From Whitmania pigra (taxonomy: Eukaryota > Annelida > Clitellata > Hirudinida > Haemopidae): a stretch of DNA of 64,000 bases. Position 1 is the first letter of the stretch. Each line of letters starts with the position of its first letter. Under the pieces are notes generated by a model, which saw only the letters and a list, made by a program, of their open reading frames with translations, searched no databases and was not told the origin of the DNA. The translations under genes and the position numbers were made by a program. The stretch is from positions 1,009,501 to 1,073,500 of the forward strand of contig JAJTWR010000278.1 of the NCBI GenBank assembly GCA_021613335.1, in the 5' to 3' direction. Shown here piece after piece: positions 54,601 to 64,000 of the stretch.

Positions 54601-56342
54601 TGGCAGGTGGTTCCATCAAACTGCTTGAGGTTGGTCAGTCTGGGTCGGACAATTCCTCGAATATTCATCAATCATATTTTGCGCTAGGAATTGTATTCTG
54701 CTAGCTGAGGAGTTGTTGAGCATCCATTGCGATCTTAATTTGGATAGTTTGTACTCTTCCATGATATGGTAGTCGCAGTCTCGTGGTCATAGAGGGCTAT
54801 GCGATAGAAAGCTGTCTCAATGCCTCATACCCGCAATTTGATTTTGTTTGATCGATTTTGTTCTCTCTCGGTTGCGATAACTCTTTCACACAAACATCTT
54901 ACTGGCACGCCATTGTCCTGGGTTATTCAGAATCGAAGGTCCGTTGGAAACTCAAATCCTTGAGGTCGTTGATTGTCCGTCATTCTCCCCCTAATTTTCT
55001 CAGGCCCATCGTTAGATCTGCTTACTTATCCTCTTTAAGCGCATTGTTGTATAGTATTGCCTGTCCTTCCACGAAACCGTCAGCCCCACCAGAATGATGG
55101 CATCCGTTGACGGCGATACAATCACCAGATCCGGCCTCTTTGCTCTTATCTGGGGTAGTGCTTCAATCCCTTCTGTCCAGTAGCTCGCCTCTGCAAGTTT
55201 ATCTTGACCTAGATTAAAATGTATTTTGTTAATCACTATTATTGTTTAATTGAATAAAATACCGATTTAGCCAAGAAGAAAATTAAATGATTTTTAACAT
55301 TTCTCATAAACACAGAATCAGCAAAAAAGCGTTCGTTGGCTTGGACTCAATCCAGAAACTAGATCTTAGGAATAACAGACTCATAACTTTGGATGACCGT
55401 GTTTTTGGATGGAACCTTTTCAGTCCAAAAATCGTTACCGGAAAACAAGTTTTTTTACTTTTGCATAACTTTGCATAATTTTGTAGCTAATTATTTATAT
55501 TTATATAATTTTTCCTTTGGCATTAAAAATTAGTCATTATTCTGTATTGAAAAACTTTTTTCTAAAAGTACTTATAAACTATTATGACTTACATATACAT
55601 ATAAAGCAAGGGGTCTCCAATCTTTTAGTACCAAAGAGCGCATTCCAAATTTCTCATGTTGTAACTGTCACCATTTTTATGTTAAATTTATATTGATTTT
55701 ATAATAATGATATTGCAGGTGATGTAAAAAATAACACATTTTATTTAATATATATTCTCTTTTTTATTATTCATATATCAGCAGTGGTTTACTATGATTT
55801 CGTAATTAATATGTTTGATGCATGAAACAAGAGAAGGAACATGCAAAAAAAAACAAATTTTTGATTTCTAGATTTTGTTATAAACTTCAATTTTTTGTCA
55901 CATCCAAGCTTCGTTTTTTTCGCATTTATAGACGGCCAATTAAAGTTGATATTTATTTTTAATTGTAAATATTCTATACAATCAGGTTTTACTCAGTGGG
56001 AATCCCTGGTTATGCAATTGCGTCTTAAACTGGTTGAGAGAAAGCATACAATTGAACAAAGTATTTCAATCTCAAAGGATCAGAGGAAAACGTGGGAAGC
56101 ATGAAGGCGGTCACAAATATAGAAAAGAAATATTTGGTATTGAAAATCAAATAATAAACGTTATTTCTGACAATCCCACCTGTGAAAGACCAAGTTTTTT
56201 AAAAGGAACACTGATTTCGCAATTAAAACAAGAAGACCTCTCTTGCAACCATGATTATTATTATTATGAAGATGACGAATTTACCACTGAAATAACAACC
56301 ACTTTAAGCACAATAAATTTAGGTCTTCTGACAAATAATTAA
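48642..56342 (+). CDS. Secreted leucine-rich-repeat protein
   Basis: Extracellular LRR protein of unknown ligand. Mapped exons: up to 49130 (start unresolved; open from 48642, no ATG in frame; a possible acceptor at 48704), 51615-51758, 51947-52042, 52104-52270, 53103-53284, 53353-53495, 55316-55433, 55986-56342. Features in order: a hydrophobic segment ALIFVFDTLISC; a cysteine cap CLVSQYHRGCSCSKFHNNF (LRRNT); repeats such as ETLDLSYNKLRK, KTLVLTGNEIEHL, LEVLTLDNNPI, TLLNLGHNHI, LNMLDLSGNKI, KLDLRNNRLITL; the cysteine cap SGNPWLCNCVLNWL (LRRCT); and an acidic, tyrosine-rich tail without a membrane segment. All junctions join in phase except exon 2 to exon 3, which is off by one base. Introns hold SINE, hAT and LINE pieces. 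It converges on the fibrinogen-domain gene. Confidence 0.85.
49826..49870 (+). repeat. Single hAT terminus in LRR intron 1
   Basis: CAGAGGCGAAGCTAGGGGAG matches the end of the 455-bp hAT derivative at 17573. The rest of the element is not recognisable. Intron 1 (49131-51614) is otherwise AT-rich without genes. Confidence 0.6.
50408..50530 (-). mobile_element. SINE copy in LRR intron 1
   Basis: GTTATTTATTTATTTGATTA, then AGTCCGTTGCATAACAGGGA, followed by a second tail unit near 50487-50530 (TAACGTTCAATTTCATAACT). Same family and orientation as the copy at 30.1 kb. Confidence 0.6.
52870..52960. repeat. Possible SINE head fragment
   Basis: In LRR intron 4. Contains CAACTCGAACCCCGTAACAC and GCTGCCAC, resembling the B-box and adjacent part of the SINE pieces at 30.2 and 31.7 kb. 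Low certainty. Confidence 0.35.
53673..53708 (+). repeat. Tigger-like terminus tip
   Basis: CAGTGGAACCTACTTATTTC after TA at 53671-53672, in LRR intron 6, followed almost at once by the 3' end of a LINE copy. Suggests the LINE landed in a Tigger end. Confidence 0.65.
53709..54870 (-). mobile_element. LINE copy in LRR intron 6
   Basis: The same family as 24.3 kb, with the same 3' boundary phrase (ACTCC-CTTGG-GCTCC-ACA-GGATC). Minus-strand coding gives [20 protein letters not shown], then KIYFLREGFAKKCQT and ASDWTFAAVLKG from the endonuclease domain, in several frames. The catalytic ELT segment is disrupted here. Coding upstream (54560-54870) is scrambled. Confidence 0.75.
54871..55240 (-). 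mobile_element. Second LINE fragment in LRR intron 6
   Basis: Covers only the core of the endonuclease domain: [20 protein letters not shown], with the catalytic glutamate of ELT replaced by glycine. It lies directly beside the copy at 53.7-54.9 kb in the same orientation, either as a separate insertion or a local duplication. Confidence 0.75.
55606..55670 (+). repeat. hAT-like terminus in LRR intron 7
   Basis: CAAGGGGTCTCCAATCTTTT followed by AGTACCAAAGAGCGCATTCC, close to the terminal phrase of Charlie-type hATs. No partner end found before the next exon. Confidence 0.5.
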
Positions 56343-56570
56343 TTAAATTTAATCATTCCAATAGTGAATGTTTCTAATAAGTCACATTCAAATCGATAAG
56401 TTTTAACAAGGATTTTTTTAGGATTGTCATCATTTCCTAACACATATGCTATGAAATAAAAATAACTGTTTTAAACTAAAACGAATCTGCGTGTAAATAT
56501 GACTGCTATCATTTAAAATGTTTTTGATTGAAATAATTAATGTTTTGTTAAATCAGCTGTAATTTGCTAT
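56343..56570. other. Convergent 3' spacer, LRR and FReD genes
   Basis: 228 bp between facing stop codons. An AATAAA for the LRR gene is at about 56455. No coding. Confidence 0.5.
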
Positions 56571-59326
56571 TCAAAGGCTACTCAGTTTGATCATAATGCG
56601 AGAATGCTGCATTGGTGTCCAATAATTTGATTTGATTGTTGTGTAAAGATATGGGCTCGTTAAATCTCCATTTATATTTTGTGCGAAGCAGTTGCCAAAC
56701 CAATTTCCACATAGATACAAGTTTGCACATTTATTAGAATCGGATTTGTCTGGGGTGCTAAATGCCATTCCATTTTGTTTTCGAAGTGTTGCACCAAAAT
56801 TGGGTAGATTCAATATGTCGAGATTGTCTCCAATATAGCCGTTCACCCTTAGAACATAACTTGTACTTTCCGAACCAACCTAAATTAAACATTATTAATG
56901 CAGAAGTATATAATATAATAACTAATTATATGTAATAATTTACTATATTGTTTTGTATTGTTATATACTTAGATTTTTGGAAATTAATTAAGTTTATATT
57001 GCTATTTATATTTAATTATATTTGGCATCATTTTCGGGCACGTGGGATCTGTTATTGCTACAAAAAAGCATTCTCGATATTCACCTGACAAGCAACGAGA
57101 ATCAAGACAACTTGGAAGCCCAAATATCTATTTGCATACTTAAGTACCTCATTCCTTAAACACTTAACTTCTATTATTCAGTTCCGTTAACTGAATACTT
57201 GCTCTAATAAACTTACTTATTTGCGGACTCCCGGGTTATTTCAGTATTGTATTGTTATTGTATTGTATTGTATCGTATTGCATTACATTACATTACATAC
57301 ATTACATTACATTACATTACATTACATACATTACATTACATTACATTACATTACATTACATTACATTATATTATATTATATTATATTATATTATATTATA
57401 TTATATTATATTATATTATATTATATTATATTATATTATATTATATTTATTATATTATATTATATTATATTATATTATATTATATTATATTATTATATTA
57501 TATTATATTATATTATATTATATTATTTATATCATAATATAAATATAAAAGTATAGATATAAAGTGTTAGGACAAAAATATCTTATATTTTTACCGAAAA
57601 TTCATCGTATTCATCGGTCATCCATTCTCCTGACACAAGCACTTCAAATCTCATTCTATAGATTGCTGATGATGTTAACTGGTGCAGTTTCTCAAGCCCC
57701 ATCCAGAAATTACCATTGTATGTCCCGAAACCATTCTTATAATCAGTCCAATTTTTGTTGAATGATACAGAAGAATCTATTCTTTGTTGAACTACGATCC
57801 AATTATTTACTGAGAGTACGATAGTTGGAGCTAAGTTTGAAATATCTATAACTGTTGTGACGTTTGTACCATAGTAATCTGCAATTGTTAATTAATTATT
57901 AGATATAATTATAAATCGCCATATTACAAATTCATTACCTAAAGGATTGCGACAAATAGAAAGTACTCTAGTTCTACTAAGGCAAAAAAATTTCTTGCAC
58001 AAATTGTTCAGAAATGGAAGTGAATCAGTGCATTTATAAAACAATCCACCTTTGTAAGTAAACGGAAATTCACAATGGGAACTGTTGATGACTTGAAAAC
58101 TAGAACCTAAAAAAGTAGGCAGAAATAGTATGTGCCATTCCAAACTTACCTTTAAATATATTAAAGATTTTTTAAAACGTTGAAAAAAATGTAAGTTAGA
58201 TTTTTACACAATTAGAGCATTTAAATATATTTAAATATAACTAAATGTTATCGTTCTAAGTGCTCTAGAACAGTCATACCAAACACGCCAGAGTTTAATA
58301 CAAATATCTATGGAATTTAATTACTTGTAATTTTATCAAAACCCAATTATTGAATATGTAAAGTATCTCCAGATAGACTCTGGAGCAACTGTTCACCGTA
58401 TTGTCATATTACGCGCGTTATGTTCGATTTTAGGTATGCTCTGCGTTCTATAATTGTATGCGTAAATTATAAAATGTATGATAAATTAATTTTGCATTTG
58501 ATTTCCGACCAAAAAAAATTTAATTTTAACACCCAACCAACTAAACACTATTTAAAATTTAAGATATATCTTTTACAAAAACCAATCAAAAGCCTGTGCA
58601 TAAGACGCATACATTTTTAGCACGCAGAGCGGGATGCGCGATACGTAAAATAAAACATAAAGTGCGTAAAATATGAAGTAAAAAACCATATTCTAACTCT
58701 AACTTCACCATAACGAGGAAAATATTTTTTTATATAAGGTAATATTGATAATATTGTTACAGCCAATTATCTATTTTAAGAAATTACTTACCCATTTGAC
58801 AAGGAGTAACGGAAGATGGAAGATAAGTTTTGGTTGTCGTAAAAGATACTTTGAAGTAAATTAATAATTTTCAAAATTATTTAACGTTGTAATTGAAATT
58901 ATAATAATGTATAATAACATCGCTTTACTTACGTTTTACAATTTCTCGATGTATATCTAAATTCTGCAAAGAAATAAATTATAATTAGATTTTAGAAATC
59001 ATAAGTAGTGGCCGTTTTACCATGTATGATCGACATCCTTTTTTCACCTGGCTCATTCTTTCTATAATATTGTATTCTATGATGTTTGATAAAAAACATG
59101 TTTTATTTTCCTGATAAAAAGTAATGGTGTTGTATGTTGTAAACGCAAAATTTATTGAACAGCATTCGATGACGGATCTTGATGTTGAGAATGTCTGCGA
59201 ATCCTCGAACTTCATGCATGTATTTTCACCCGTATTTTGATCTTTTAGTATACTGTATTTCAAGGATACTTCCACCAGCTGACATGTTTTCAACAAAATG
59301 AGAAAGTAACTAATCGCAATGTTCAT
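56571..59326 (-). CDS. Secreted PAN-FN2-fibrinogen-domain protein
   Basis: Six exons join in phase on the minus strand: 59021-59326, 58933-58963, 58792-58848, 57939-58106, 57595-57878, 56571-56879. They give 384 residues. Residues 1-20 form a signal peptide (MNIAISYFLILLKTC). Residues 25-102 have a PAN/apple-like cysteine pattern (C37, C55, C56, C77 and one near 98). A threonine-rich linker follows. Residues 132-187 look like a fibronectin type II domain (CEFPFTYKGGLFYKC with three later cysteines). Residues 188-384 are a fibrinogen-related domain: IVVQQRIDSSVSF, DYKNGFGTYNGNFWMGLE, RKQNGMAFSTPDKS, CANLYLCGNWFGNC. The usual W..FQRR is WIVVQQR. Such proteins are typically secreted carbohydrate- or protein-binding lectins. 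The ligand here is unknown. The PAN assignment is the least certain. Confidence 0.88.
57245..57540. repeat. ATTAC/ATTAT pentanucleotide microsatellite
   Basis: In intron 5 of the fibrinogen-domain gene. A leading (ATTGT) segment, then repeated ATTAC to about 57365, switches sharply to repeated ATTAT to 57540, with a few phase slips. All three plus frames stay open because the repeat contains no stop, which creates spurious ORFs. Confidence 0.95.
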
Positions 59327-60235
59327 GATTAAGGTTTCTACAACAAATACTTTAATTTATGTGTTTTATTTGAAATAAATTAAAAAACTTATTATAAACA
59401 AATCAATATTTCCCTGGAGATAATTGCGATTAATTGCGGAATTTTCAGAAATTACAATTGTCATTATTGCTTTTTCGCATAAGTCATTTTTCTGTATCAT
59501 CGCACCTAAGACAAAGAAAATTAAAAAAGAAATTATTATAATTCTCTAAACCTAAAACTATTTTGCACCTAATGATAGTCATTAATTAATCAACTAATAT
59601 TTTTTATTTATAATAAAAATTGATGTAATAAAACTTTTCAAATGAAATTCTTAAATTATTTACAATGATTTGATGAATAATTCAACAACTTAATTTTGAT
59701 TTCGATTTAAATCGAATTAATTTTGATTACAATTTAAATAGAATTTAAAAATGCCCCAGTCCACGAATATAGCAAGTTGACCTGAAGCAAAGTTCAAAGT
59801 TTATGACATGAGTGACACTGATTTTATCAATGACACCAATGGAAATTGTTATTATCAAATATATGTATGTGTGTAATCATTTATTAACTGGAAGACATAA
59901 TTTTGACATACCTTTGTATTGAGTAGCATTTTGAGGATCAAATGGCATGCGTTTCAAATCAATAGGTTGCCATTGCCATCTTAGGAATATCAGCAATTAC
60001 ATTACAATATGCTATTTACCAAATCTGCTATATGAGCATGTAATCATACTGCTGATCAAGCTCAATTTTTGTTATTTACATTTGCATTTTATTTTAAATG
60101 TTAAAAAAATTTTAAAATAGCCTTAACTTCGATTTTAGTAGATAATGCAAATGTCTGTATATTATCTTCGAGACTCGAACCATGAAAAATTATAAAAATA
60201 TAATATATAAATGAATCAACCGATAAGACAAAAGT
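59327..60235. other. Spacer upstream of FReD gene
   Basis: Very AT-rich; nothing recognised. The promoter of the fibrinogen-domain gene should be near 59330-59600. Confidence 0.4.
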
Positions 60236-60369
60236 AGGGAATTTGGTTTTGCGTCAAAGTCAGCGGCACGGGGATCGAGATAACTGACGTAAAGTGTCGA
60301 ATTCGGCTCTCTTTTGTGGTCGAGATATTAGGATTCGTCAATAGGAATGTGAATTTCTGGCCTCCATGT
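60236..60369 (-). repeat. Tigger-like terminus, decayed
   Basis: Reversed from about 60369: CATGGAGGCCAGAAATTCAC, then CACAAAAGAGAGCC and the ACGTCAGTTATCTCGATCCC block of the Tigger ends. No coding. Confidence 0.6.
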
Positions 60370-60736
60370 AATTTAGATACAAATTACAAATTATGTTCCG
60401 AATGAGGTAAATTATAAAATTACAAATAGCAAACCAAAACACAATTTACACTACAGAACATCTTTTATTGCAAACCTTTATAATAATGCAATAAAAACTG
60501 TCAATCCGAAAGCCGTCCCGTGTCACGTTGTCCACTCGAAGTCACCGTCATAATCAGCTCTCATCGAACCTCTATTTATGCAATAGGTATTATTATTAAG
60601 CTATATTCATATGACTTGCTGGTTCTTGAAATATGAAATCAAAGATAAATTTCTAGAAATTTTAGGATCATAGTGTAAGCATAGAATTGGGCTAAAAGAA
60701 AATCACTTAAAATCACAATATTCTTATCCCTGTTAG

Positions 60737-60863
60737 GGCACCCCATCATAATAGGGATTACAAAAAAACAGCCCCATCGAAACATAAAACTCATTTCATT
60801 TAATCAAATTTGAAATTAGTTATCGGTTAATGTCTTCAACTCATATAAATATTTTTTTTACAT
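60737..60863. mobile_element. Half of the 18.8-kb MITE
   Basis: Starts GGCACCCCATCATAATAG like the right end of the copy at 18763-18967 and continues through CATTTCATTTAATCAAAT and GGTTAATGTCTTCAACTCAT to the poly-T centre. The other terminal repeat is absent: the sequence changes at about 60864. Establishes that the MITE is a family. Confidence 0.85.
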
Positions 60864-60984
60864 TGTACAGGTTCATTGACATTGATGAAAATATCATATT
60901 AAGCTCCAGTCGAACGAATGTCATTGGAATTTGTTCCTCAGCTATGAGAAATGTTGTCCTGGAGGATTTTAGCCTTGATTTATT

Positions 60985-61085
60985 ACTACAGTGTTTCCCC
61001 GAAAATAAGACAGTGTTTTATATTAATTTTTGCTAAAAAAAAAATACTGTAGGACTTATTCTCGGGGGTGGGGTGTCATATTTTC
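60985..61085 (+). repeat. CCCCGAAAATAAGAC-type repeat terminus
   Basis: CAGTGTTTCCCCGAAAATAA, then GACAG and TATTAATTTTTGCT, then a partly complementary GGACTTATTCTCGGGG. This phrase is a familiar dispersed repeat end in several animal genomes. The family name is uncertain. Confidence 0.5.
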
Positions 61086-61502
61086 ATAATCAGCAACCAT
61101 CCTGCACATTTTTTATACAATTTATTAAGCTGCAATGTCGAGCATCTTGATGAATAATAGAAGACTTAGGACAATTCCTTGAGATTGCAAGATTGCAAGA
61201 AGTCCTGCAAAATAACCTTGAGCTTATTCTTGCAAATCAAACTATTTGTGGAAGGAGCAACTAAGTCTTGAGAGATTAAGTTGATCTAAACATCTTACTT
61301 TTCTGAAATCAACTTAGACTAGGCCAAAATTCTTACAAAATGCTGTCTGAGCATTGCTGCGACAACACTCTCAAAGAGCTTGCAAAGAGTAGATTAGCCT
61401 GTATGAGGAAGGCTCCAAAGAAGGGATTACAAAAATCAATCAACAGAAATAAATGACAAGCTTGCGAGATTTTATCAACTGTATGTACAGCCAAAATTGA
61501 TG

Positions 61503-61565
61503 ATTTTATTTATTTATTTATTTCTTTGATTAAAGTCCGTTGCTTAACTAGGATGATTTGGACTT
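61503..61565 (-). repeat. SINE tail, minus strand
   Basis: ATTTATTTATTTATTTCTTT, then GATTAAAGTCCGTTGCTTAA and CTAGGATGATTTGGACTT. Tail-only copy of the SINE family. Confidence 0.65.
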
Positions 61566-61669
61566 GTTAGTTATTAAAAATTAATAATATGTATTAGTGT
61601 AATAATAGGGCTGAAATAATAATAAGTTAAATAAAGTTTAATTAAAAATCACTTAAGTAATTGACTTGA

Positions 61670-63180
61670 TTTTTGCAAATTCATCTGTAGATGATGTCCA
61701 CACTCGCTGGATTGCTAAGCAAGGAACGCATATCAGATAGACTGATTTCTCTCCTCAAGGCAGATTGGGCCGGACATTCCATGAGGAAATGCTGCACATT
61801 TTCATTTTCCTGAGTCTTGCACTTTCCGTCTGGATGATGTTTTAAGAGAAACAGGTGTTGGTTCAGAGCACATTTTCCAACTCGGAGTCTGAAAATAAGG
61901 ACCTCCTTTTCCTTGAGGCACATTGGAACTTGCTCTTAGTCGACACAAGTTTCTCTATGTTCTTGTAATGCTGGCTTTGCGGGTCTTCGTCCCATCTGGC
62001 TTGCCACTGTTGGATGATGTTGCGGGCCACCGACCTTTTGACATCCTTGAGAGACGCTGGGATCCAGCGGTCTATCTGATCCCTTGCAGTGGCGGCTTTT
62101 GCCAGAGCATCGGCCTTCTCATTGCCAGGGATTCCAACGTGAGCAGGAACCCAGACGAGCGTGACCTTTTTGCCGCTCTCCAGGATATCTGAAATTAGAA
62201 ACTGGGTTTTCTTAATGTCAGGAGCATCATTATTGCGATCCTTTAGTTCCTCTAAAGCACTAAGCGAATCGCTCAGAAAAACTATATCAAAGGTCTCCCC
62301 CTGATAGGAGTTCTTCACGTGAATCAGACAGTTCTTAATGGCTGCTAGTTCGACAGAACTTATTCAGCTGTGACTTCATGTCCTGAGGCTTCATTTCACG
62401 TTTTTCTTCGGGATCTGGATCCCTATTCCTGCCTTGTTGTCCGTCGTCTTCGAGGCATCCGTATAACAAAGGAGACTTCCCTGGAGATCCCATATCTTTT
62501 CCATTGCTACCAGCTTCTTCAGAGGATCGTCGGATGTTAAGGAAAGATTCGAGGTATCAATCAGGTTTCCTCAGTCTCCCAGTAGAAATTGTGGGAGTTT
62601 CCTCTTCGATATCTCCTAGGATGTCTGCCGGAAAAAGAGACTCGACTTTCTCGACTTTAAGAGATTACGGGGTTGTCTCTTCTCGTTTCTTCATCTTGAA
62701 GTGGAGCCTAGCCTGGACTTGGACTTTTTGCCGTCTGAAATGAAGTATTTAGATTTAACTGATTCATTTTTAATGGCAATAGACCTGAGGGCGTGGTTTG
62801 CCATGAGCTTCTTACGACGTAGGTCGAGGGGAAGCTCAACGCATTCCACTAGTAGAGACGAGGCACAAGTCCCTCATGCCACCACAGCAGATCTTCAGCG
62901 CTTGGTACTGAAGCCTGTCGTAGCCATAGTCGAGGACGTAGCGTATAGTGGCTCTGTAGACTTGTAAAAAGTGGATTTGCTAGCACCCCATGAGCTTCCC
63001 GAGATAGCTCTCATTGCATTGACTCTTTTCAAGCAACGTGTCTTGACAGCCTCTGCGTGAGCAGACCAACTTAGTTTTGAGTCTCGGACGATTCCTAAGA
63101 AGGTGGCCGTTGGATTTCTTCCTTTCCGATGCGAAGTCTGATGTTTGACCGGTCCCCCATTTACACTTTGTAGAAGTGAA
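61670..63180 (-). pseudogene. Jockey/I-type LINE, RT end and RNase H
   Basis: Minus strand, 5' truncated near 63180. RT thumb (about 63130-62950): ATFLGIVRDSKLSWSAHAEA, then ISGSSWGA. A decayed linker follows. The RNase H domain begins with YTDASKTTDNKAGIG (about 62470) and continues with ELAAIKN after stops. It is then open at 62318-61863 with FLSDSLSALEEL and WVPAHVGIPGNEKADALAKA. A closing cysteine/histidine segment (HHPDGKC...HFLMECPAQ) ends at 61681. Frames change several times. It may be from the same clade as the ORF1 fragment at 2.2-3.2 kb. Confidence 0.85.
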
Positions 63181-63261
63181 AGGGAAAAATAAAAGAACTA
63201 TTATAATTTGACAAAAGGTTTTATTTATAAGGTCTGTTGCTAACTGGAAATGAAGTATATG

Positions 63262-63440
63262 CAGTGGAACCCACTTATCTTGACCTCGGTTAACTCGCCA
63301 ACACTAATAAATAGATGTTTTGAAATGGAACCGCAGCATTCCATTTTTGTCTAATCATTTTCTCATCGGTTATGTCAATTCTTTTGTGTCGACGAACCCT
63401 ATTATCTGGAGTACAAAAGAGCCAATTCGCTATTTTACAT
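63262..63440 (+). repeat. Tigger-like terminus
   Basis: CAGTGGAACCCACTTATCTT, then TTAACTCGCCAACAC, GAAATGGAACCGCAGCATTC and CATTTTCTCATCGGTTATGT. Ends abruptly at the hAT terminus at 63441, within a TTTTACAT phrase also present at the corresponding place of the 14.7-kb copy. Confidence 0.8.
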
Positions 63441-64000
63441 CAGTGGTCCCCAACCTTTTTATCGCCGCGGACCGGTCAATGTTTGATAATTTTACCGCGG
63501 CCCACTCGGGGGGAGGGAAGTATATTTTAGATCGTTTTGATTTAATAACGTTAATTTAATTGTATTTACACACACCTTCAAAATACCTGAGCTTGTTTCT
63601 TTGCAACGAGACAGTTCCATCTGGGGTAATCGGAGACAATGACATCCGAAGTGTGCTTATGTCCAGTTTATTCCGTTGTTTTGTTTTGGTTGCTGTCACT
63701 GCAGAAAACCCCGCTTCACAAAGATAGGATACTGGAAATGGCAATAGAGAATTAAGTGATGTGGTTGCAATCTCAGGGTATTCCGCCATGACTTTAATCC
63801 AGAACACCGATTATCTGAAATGCAGTTTTAAGGACGTCGTCATTAGCAATCTCCAGCAGTTATTCTTCTTGCACAGACATGCTAGATTCGCCTGGTTTGT
63901 TGACAAATAGGTCGCGGATCCATTCCTTACCAGTTCGTGGGTCTTTTGTTGTTGGGAAGTAAAGCTCGAACTCTTTTAAAAGCAAAGACAGGTGATCCGT
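63441..64000 (-). mobile_element. hAT (ZBED5 type), cut by window edge
   Basis: Terminus CAGTGGTCCCCAACCTTTTT at 63441, then CGCCGCGGACCGG, a classic hAT end. Minus-strand transposase C-terminus (63807-63556): LLPFPVSYLCEAGFSAVTAT, then KQRNKLDISTLRMSLS. Upstream part (64000-63820) reads LLLKEFELYFPTTKDPRTGK and DLFVNKPGESS, with a TAA at about 63870 and a frame change near 63815. The N-terminal part lies outside the window. Confidence 0.88.

Noticed and set aside
57221..57556. Three overlapping open frames of 96-111 codons
   Set aside because: Produced entirely by the ATTAC/ATTAT microsatellite, which has no stop in any plus frame.
1..64000. CRISPR array, prophage, rRNA or intact tRNA
   Set aside because: No regularly spaced direct repeats with unique spacers and no RNA gene core seen; tRNA-like boxes occur only within SINE copies.

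Overview
This window is AT-rich nuclear DNA from a multicellular animal. It holds spliced genes with GT-AG introns and no bacterial-style operons. Five host genes can be read with confidence: COPE, a PIAS-type SUMO ligase, PRPSAP, a sperm-tail SHIPPO-repeat gene of the CIMAP1/ODF3 type, and a secreted leucine-rich-repeat gene beside a secreted PAN/FN2/fibrinogen gene (counted here as the LRR-FReD pair). The domain mix, compact introns and transposon load suggest an invertebrate. The fibrinogen domain reminds me of tunicate-type proteins, but the phylum is not established.

Layout. 0.3-4.3 kb is a graveyard of nested hAT transposons, a LINE ORF1 remnant and a broken DUF4806 gene. 4.9-8.0 kb is COPE (10 exons, plus strand), which converges on PIAS (11 exons, minus strand, 8.5-12.6 kb). 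13.5-19.1 kb is a transposon nest: two Tigger/pogo copies, one carrying a Merlin element with clean target duplications, then hAT inside hAT and a 205-bp MITE. 19.7-29.8 kb is PRPSAP (9 exons), whose 6.9-kb fifth intron holds LINE, hAT and Tc1 debris.

31-41.6 kb is the CIMAP1-like gene on the minus strand. Its 5' and 3' exon pairs are separated by almost 10 kb containing two inverted halves of a Gypsy-type LTR element, a scrambled second Gypsy copy and a LINE with a restriction-like endonuclease. 42-48.5 kb is mostly gene-poor, with Gypsy fragments and a ZBED5-type hAT. 48.6-56.3 kb is the secreted LRR gene, with LINE copies in one intron. It converges on the six-exon PAN-FN2-fibrinogen gene (56.6-59.3 kb). 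59.3-64 kb holds Tigger termini, half of the MITE, a Jockey/I-type LINE fragment and a hAT cut by the window edge.

The host genes are unrelated housekeeping, signalling, sperm and secreted proteins. The only pair that might share a role is the convergent LRR and fibrinogen pair, which could both be extracellular recognition proteins. I found no CRISPR array, rRNA or intact tRNA. The most informative sequence-level observations are the ordered transposon nests dated by target-site duplications, the repeated MITE and SINE families, the inverted Gypsy chimera, and reading-phase mismatches in two otherwise well-preserved genes.
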